Assembly (NCBI GenBank): GCA_963931865.1
Contig: OZ007516.1
Span: 7,146,139 to 7,210,138, forward strand
Direction: 5' to 3'
Source: Axinella damicornis
Lineage: Eukaryota; Porifera; Demospongiae; Axinellida; Axinellidae
Length of the DNA: 64,000 nucleotides
Notes under the pieces: generated by a model
What the model was told of the DNA's origin: nothing
The model's input: the letters and a program-made list of their open reading frames with translations, nothing else
The model's database searches: none
Shown here: one piece after another, positions 59,201 to 64,000 of the stretch
Layout: each line of letters begins with the position of its first letter
How positions within the stretch are numbered: the first letter of the stretch is position 1
Translations under genes and position numbers: made by a program

Positions 59201-62200
59201 TTGTCTTTCCTAATTGTTACCAAACAGTGTACTTTATCATAGTTTCCTTCAAACGGCTAGCTAGACTTCTAGATAACGTATACATTGCTCCCTTGAGTGA
59301 GCTTCTTGATTCCTGTCTTTATAGAGTGAGCTCTGTGTGCATGGGTCTGCTTTTGAATCCATTATCGCCACATCAAGAAGTGACATTCTGTCAACCTGAT
59401 CAGGCCCATGCAGATGATCAAAAAACTACTGTGGAGCAAAAGCTTCACCACTATTCGTCTGATGTTGTAGAGGACTTCATCCATTACTGTAAGCGTTTTG
59501 GGATCAAGCCAGGGCGCTGTATTAAAGCTTGAACAAGAACTACGTACTACCTCAATGTTGGGAGTGGTTCAGGAGATTCTATGGCCTGGCCAGGTGAATG
59601 TATGACAAGAACTCTATGGGAAGATTGTGCTTGCAGAGATCGAAATTTGGCATTGCCTAAAAATTGCATATATGCACTGGAAATGACTAACTTTCATTTT
59701 GATACCGAGTTAGCTGACAACTGTACATCGGTATTCGTAACAAAGACCGGAAATCCTGAGAAGAAAATGTAGCAAGATTGTGTTTGAAGGTGCTTTCATT
59801 TGTATCAGCTGTAGGGCAGCTGGATAAAGGGGTGCGAACGTAATTGGGAGTAGAAAAGCATTGACGCGTGGGGTGTTAGCACCATGTACTAGTAGTGTAC
59901 GGCTGGGAAACTGAGTGAGAAAAGAGTTAACAAAAACAAAGACCTACGTGCCCACACTAGTTTGTCAAAACATCCTGTTCTATCAAAATTTGCTACGTCA
60001 ACTGCTCAAAAAGTGTTGCATATCTTCAATGTAGCACCGACAGCATCATCATCTCATATCTAACACGGCAGGAGTTTCTTGCCATGTTAAGTAGATTCAA
60101 CGGAGCGTGGTTGCCTTTCAATACAGCTGACTAAGACCTCCGCGGTAGAAACGTCCTGTTCTATCAAAATGTGCTACGTCAACTGCTCAAAACGTGTTGC
60201 ATGTGTATAAATGATGATATAGCTATAGCTACAGGAATGACCTCTGTGTATAATGTACATGTGAAGTGGTAAGCCATGCAGATATGTCAGCATACAATCA
60301 TGGCAAGAGTTTTCCACAGGTATTGGACTCAGTGTCCCTCTACATCCTACCTACACCACAACCGCTCTGCTACACTGCACAAATGAGTGGCTTAAAGCTT
60401 TGGAAGATGGAAAGGAAGTATGTGCAGTTTTTTTTGACTTCCGAAAAGCTTTCGATTCCATCCCTCATACACCGCTTATGACTAAACTAGTTACCCTTGG
60501 ACTTGATGAACATATCATTTGCTGGCTTAACAACTATCTTGCCAACAGGACACAGTCAGTGGTGGTTAATGGATCCATATCTGACCCAGTCCCGGTGCTG
60601 TCAGGAGTTCCTCAGGGATCCGTGTTGGGCCCCTTGCTTTTTCTTATCTACATCGATGACTTACCAGCTATGGTGAGCAATCTTTACCAGTCCAAAGTCA
60701 ACCTCTTTGCCGATGATGTCCTGCTCTACCATCTGATATCTAACGCCGCGGACTACACTGTGTTGCAAGAAGCAATAACATTGTTAGAAGACTGGTCAAT
60801 CACCAACTTACCTGGACTTCAATGTATCCAAATGCAAGTATATGATCATTTCCAGAAGAAACTCCCCAACTCTCCCGCCAATTCAGTTGCATCTGCTCGG
60901 AGACCCTCTCCAAAGAGTGGAGTGCTACAAATACTTGGGCCTACTCATCTCCAGCAATATGTCATGGTCGACTCATATCACTGCAACTTGTTCTAAGGCC
61001 AAACAGATCCTCGGACTACTCTACAGACGCTTCTATGGCACTGCTAGCCCAGATACCCTGAAGCAATTGTACCTCAGTATGGTTCGGCCGCACCTTGATT
61101 ATGCATGTCAAATCTGGGACCCTCACCTTGCTAAAGACAAGAAAAAACTGGAGGATGTGCAAAAATTTGGCTGTAGGCTGGCATCTCACCAATGGGATTC
61201 TACCTACCAAGACCTACTACAACTGTATGAACTACCATCCCTGGAGGAGCGCAGGCTGCACCTAAAACTTGGTCTAATGTTCAAGATCATTCACAACCTC
61301 TGTTACTATCTGGACACACCATCCTTTCGGGATAACGTTCATAGTAGAGCTGCCCATGCATTCCAATTTAGATTGCCTTTTGCTCATACTAACGCATACT
61401 ATTTTTCTTATTTTCCTCACACGATGTCAGTTTGGAATTCTTCGGATAACGAATGTGTTACCTCGAGTACCTATAGTTCATTTATGTATCATCTTAGAAC
61501 TTAAAATATTCCTGCATTTTGTTGTTGGGTGCACACTCGATTAGTAGTACCTACTATTGTGTATCCGTTGCATTGCATAAAGTATTATAGACAAAAAAAA
61601 AAAAGGTTGGTATATTATCTATGTTGGTTCCCACAATTATTTTGAGATGTGCATGTACTGCCATTAACAATGTATGAATTACTGAATGTACAAGTTTAGT
61701 CTCATTCCCAGGCCTGAAATCATGGTTTCCACTCAATCGAGCTAGACCAATTTCTGTCACTCGCCGGAACTTCCAGTGAGTGAGAGAAATTGACAGCACC
61801 TAAGTATCCTCCCTGATACCACTTCATTGCATGACCCCCCATTTCTCAAGCTGAGCTCCTGTTCCACCATCAGTGAGATGAGGATGAGGGCAACACAATT
61901 TAACATTACTTCCACTAACTATCACTATCAACCTGCCAAACCACTAGGCAGCAATGCAAAATGTCCTTTCATTTGTAAACCCACTGAATTGTAAGTTTGA
62001 ATCAGGAGATACTGGGAGGAATAGTAGCATGGTATGCAAAGAAAGAGAAGAACATGGAAGGCAATGGGTATACGAAGTTACTGACACACACTTGAAATGA
62101 ATAGCTAGGTGGTAGTTAGAGTATAATCTTTGTGACTTGCATGTCGTGGTACTATGAATTTGCTGTACATGTGGGCGTGGTGTACTGTTCTTTTCTCCAG

Positions 62201-64000
62201 AAGCAGACGTTAGTGTCAAGTCCCAGCTCCCACGTGCACCCACTCCAATGGATCCCCTCTCACAGCCACCCACTCCAATGGATCCCCTCACACAGCCACC
62301 CACTCCAATGGATTCCCTCACACAGCCACCCACTCCAATGGATCCCCTCTCACAGCCACCCACTCCAATGGATCCCCTCTCACAGCCACCCACTCCAACG
62401 GATCCCCTCTCACAGCCACCCACTCCAATGGATCCCCTCTCACAGCCACCCACTCCAATGGATCCCCTCTCACAGCCACCCACTCCAATGGATCCCCTCT
62501 CACAGCCACCCACTCCAACGGATCCCCTCTCACAGCCACCCACTCCAATGGATCCCCTCTCACAGCCACTCACTCCAATGGATCCCCTCTCACAGCCACC
62601 CACTCCAACGGATCCCCTCTCACAGCCACCCACTCCAATGGATCCCCTCTCACAGCCACTCACTCCAATGGATCCCCTCTCACAGCCACCCACTCCAATG
62701 GATCCCCTCTCATCAGACAAACAAGATGTTGGCCGTGCTGCTGTCCCACAACAAAAGTTGCTGGATTCACCTGCAAGCAGTGAGCACCATATGTATAGTA
62801 AACATGCCATAATGTTCGCTTTTTGTTGCCCTAGTAATGCATCGATGATATCGCAGTTACATATTGAAACGTCGTGATTTAATTGCAATATATCAATTTG
62901 TAGAGGAAATTATCTCGAAAACCTACCCGAAATCAGGATTATTGTGAACTAGGGGAATGAAGTTGAGAGTAACGATGCGCCCTTGATTACACACATTGGG
63001 TGGTGAATCAGAAAAGAAATCCCAGGGAGTAGTAACAGTAGTAAAACACTCTTATAGACCACAAGACTTTTTTTGTAAAGGGTATTAACAAACATATATC
63101 CAAATTAAAAAGCATCGCTTGTTTCTTGCTAATGACAGTAACGACCTCTTTCATACATTCCTCACTCTGAACTTCTATTTGTTGATGGCAATACGCCAAT
63201 ATAATCCAAACACAATATCGTTGTAGCTCTACAACTTCCGCAGCCTTGCAGTTCCCAGGAACTCTCGCTTGCAGCTGTCTTTGCACCAATGCTCAATCGC
63301 CTCAATGCTGAATGTCTTGGAGCAGCTCATTCATATTTCCCAATGGGCTTGCCTAAACAGCTGGAATCTTCAATGTGTGGATTATTTTGCAGGCCTATCC
63401 GTGAATTTTGTCCCTTGTAAATTTTGATTATATATGTGACTGTGTTCTTACACAGCTCAGCAGAAGACACTCTCTAGCCTGTCCTATGATAAGTATGTCG
63501 TGCAGTTTTGTCGCCTCTTCACTGAGGGATTCTGTGTGCAGCCTGTGATCTCTGAAGCCGTGTTCAAAGTCAGGTATGCCAGCTACCCTGAGGTGATGAG
63601 ATTTTGTGCACTTAATTCCTGGGGAGAACCTGCCTTATTACATTACTGCCAGCTCAAGCAGGCAGTGAGGGTTAAGTATAGGATCGAAGCGGAGGTTATG
63701 CGATTTATCCTCCGCGGGAAAGTTTGGCCGAGGCGAAGCTGAGGCTAAACTTTCCCAAGGAGGATAAACCGCATAACCTCCGAGTCGACGTAGTAGACCC
63801 GGCTTCTACCACAGACATAACCTGGCAAGTCAAGTCAGTAGCTCGATCTGGCTGTGCTAGACAGCTACAACTCCCTGATTATCAGCACAGCGTGGTTCGA
63901 TTACGTCATGGTGGAGGATAACCAATTAATCCTCCGCGGTACATCAAAGGATCGCCCACGCACTGTGGTAGAAGCAAAGCACAAGGCATCATTCTGTGGT
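53295..64000 (+). CDS. F2: second copy of the F kinase gene, 5' exons only
   Basis: Exons visible: 53295-53382 (ATG, MSTGKHPAVAQDSGSADILE), 54238-54330, 56741-56824 (GAQGNLPSELTSADIHGSYA), 62201-62779 (about 16 PPTPMDPLSQ units then DKQDVGRAAVPQQKLLDSPA) and 63456-63573 (QQKTLSSLSYDKYVVQFCRL). Phases match F1. The expected transmembrane and kinase exons lie beyond the window. Unlike F1, exon 4 is open throughout. In exon 2 the donor is lost (CAACTG followed by ATTTGT instead of GTCAGT); this exon is 93 bases, phase 1 to 1, so skipping it leaves the frame intact. Intron 3 is enlarged by a LINE and other inserts. Role as for F1. Confidence 0.7.
55088..56265 (-). mobile_element. Small LTR retrotransposon (1178 bp) with 5-bp target duplication
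   Basis: Exact GCTAC flanks lie at 55083-55087 and 56266-56270. On the minus strand the LTR begins TGTAGTATATGTGCTAATG and ends CTGTCATAACA. The right-hand (5') LTR is 145 bases (56121-56265), followed inward by TTGGCGACGAGGAGAAACC, a tRNA-primer-site-like word of Ty3/gypsy elements. The left-hand (3') LTR is 397 bases with internal tandem repeats (55088-55484) and is preceded by the purine tract TCAAAGGGGGGAGGAA. The 640-base interior has a 136-codon minus-strand frame without recognisable pol motifs, so it is non-autonomous. A related empty site GTGGCTACAATTC is at 59041. Confidence 0.85.
57480..57900. other. AT-rich insertion in F2 intron 3
   Basis: Absent from F1 at the corresponding place (about 37945). 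It has TGACCAATAATCAATTAATTG and repeated ACCAATAATT/AATAATCAG words in both orientations at its two ends (57489-57560 and 57812-57865), which suggests a MITE with decayed ends. Confidence 0.45.
58600..60000. other. F2-only block with a second copy of intron sequence
   Basis: 58935-59540 is a diverged copy of 54945-56680 (without the LTR element). At 59440-59532 an open frame (KLHHYSSDVVEDFIHYCKRF) resembles F exon 5. A perfect 24-bp palindrome (ACATGTGACACA and complement) is at 58709-58732. 59540-59990 has no recognised feature. 59965-60010 and 60150-60200 repeat the word CCTGTTCTATCAAAAT. Confidence 0.45.
60364..61604 (+). mobile_element. 5'-truncated LINE (CR1/Jockey-like reverse transcriptase)
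   Basis: Reverse transcriptase motifs appear in order: VFFDFRKAFDSIPH, SGVPQGSVLGPLLFLIYIDD, VNLFADDVLLY (catalytic Asp pair), then after a +1 frame change near 60840, CYKYLGLLISSNMSWSTHI and YLSMVRPHLDYACQIWDPH, typical of the C-terminal part of CR1/L2/Jockey-type elements. A short A-rich tail ends at 61604. The insert splits CTACACCACAACC from GGTTGGTATATTATC; F1 has the uninterrupted site at 39040-39060. The 5' end, endonuclease and ORF1 are missing. Dead copy. Confidence 0.88.
62233..62712 (+). repeat. Exonic 30-bp minisatellite in F2 (PPTPMDPLSQ), 16 units
   Basis: Units differ by a few synonymous or Met/Thr, Pro/Leu changes (ATGGAT/ACGGAT, CCACCC/CCACTC) arranged in a higher-order pattern that repeats the order ...T M M, suggesting block duplications. 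It stays in frame. Confidence 0.95.
63677..63974. mobile_element. MITE (298 bp) with internal 36-bp hairpin arms
   Basis: The empty site GGGTTAAGCAAAGCAC is at 41150 in F1. The insert starts TATAGGATCGAAGCGGAGG and ends CGCACTGTGGTAG, flanked by AAG. Arms 63690-63725 and 63747-63782 (CGGAGGTTATGCGATTTATC and on) are complementary. TTATCCTCCGCGG recurs near the right end. Confidence 0.8.

Larger units (their letters stand above)
48537..64000. repeat. Segmental duplication SD2, copy 2
   Basis: Pairs with 26825-41170 as listed there and runs to the window end. Copy-2-only material: a poly-G and reversed hAT-like fragment (52250-52746), a region at about 58600-60000, a LINE (60364-61604) and a MITE (63677-63974). 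The left breakpoint lies near 48537, where similarity starts with CAGTAGCTACTTG. Confidence 0.92.

Noticed and set aside
61944..62888. 314-codon minus-strand frame of GSIGVGGCER units, and similar at 39377-39910
   Set aside because: Antisense shadow of the PPTPMDPLSQ coding repeat, whose plus-strand frame is supported by acceptor, donor and paralogs.
1..64000. CRISPR arrays, operons or bacterial promoters
   Set aside because: Tandem repeats here are minisatellites without unique spacers, and gene structure is intron-rich and animal-like.

Overview
The window is nuclear DNA of an early-branching animal, most probably a demosponge. This is inference: short multi-exon genes with GT-AG introns, a tyrosine-kinase-like kinase with an HRDLSSSN catalytic loop, several Death-domain genes, an AGAP-type ankyrin C-terminus, and a dense load of MITEs, LINE and Ty3/gypsy fragments, microsatellites and long poly-G/C runs. 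Nothing looks bacterial and there is no CRISPR array. The listed ORFs in 2.3-2.7, 24.1-25.3 and 19.2-19.5 kb are translated microsatellites.

Layout. 0-5 kb: broken Ty3/gypsy pol pieces (minus strand) around a CA-rich dispersed repeat. 5-13 kb: Death-domain gene D1 (exons 6528-6930 and 10255-10397), whose intron is filled with MITEs. 13-21 kb: mostly transposon-derived, including a 1.44 kb Mutator-like element with another MITE nested in it, a tRNA-like sequence, and a second CA-repeat element. 21-26.8 kb: Death-domain gene D2 (21150-21429, 22637-22779), two large minisatellites and a small minus-strand gene E. 26.9-32.2 kb: G1, a linker plus a chymotrypsin-fold protease domain. 35.4-45.1 kb: F1, a ten-exon gene ending in a transmembrane segment and a kinase. 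46.4-47.2 kb: minus-strand 3' exons of an AGAP-like gene. 47.3-52.0 kb: G2, Death domain + linker + protease, with three indels. 53.3-64.0 kb: F2, a second copy of F running off the end.

How they fit together. Splice phases are consistent throughout: linker, Death-domain, repeat and domain exons are flanked mainly by phase-1 introns. D1, D2, F1 and F2 share a repeat exon coding for PTPMDPLS-type units followed by a common helix start; in D genes this runs into a Death domain, in F genes it splices instead to another domain, a Gly-rich hinge, a membrane helix and a kinase. G genes join a Death domain to a protease. I read this as an expanding cluster of modular intracellular signalling genes that exchange effector ends. 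Their function is not known from sequence alone.

The G1-F1 block (about 26.8-41.2 kb) and G2-F2 block (about 48.5-64.0 kb) are near-identical copies that differ by clean transposon insertions, giving several filled/empty site pairs. A smaller duplicate pair is 10.07-11.73 / 22.44-24.01 kb. Either recent tandem duplication or uncollapsed haplotypes could explain this; read depth would decide.
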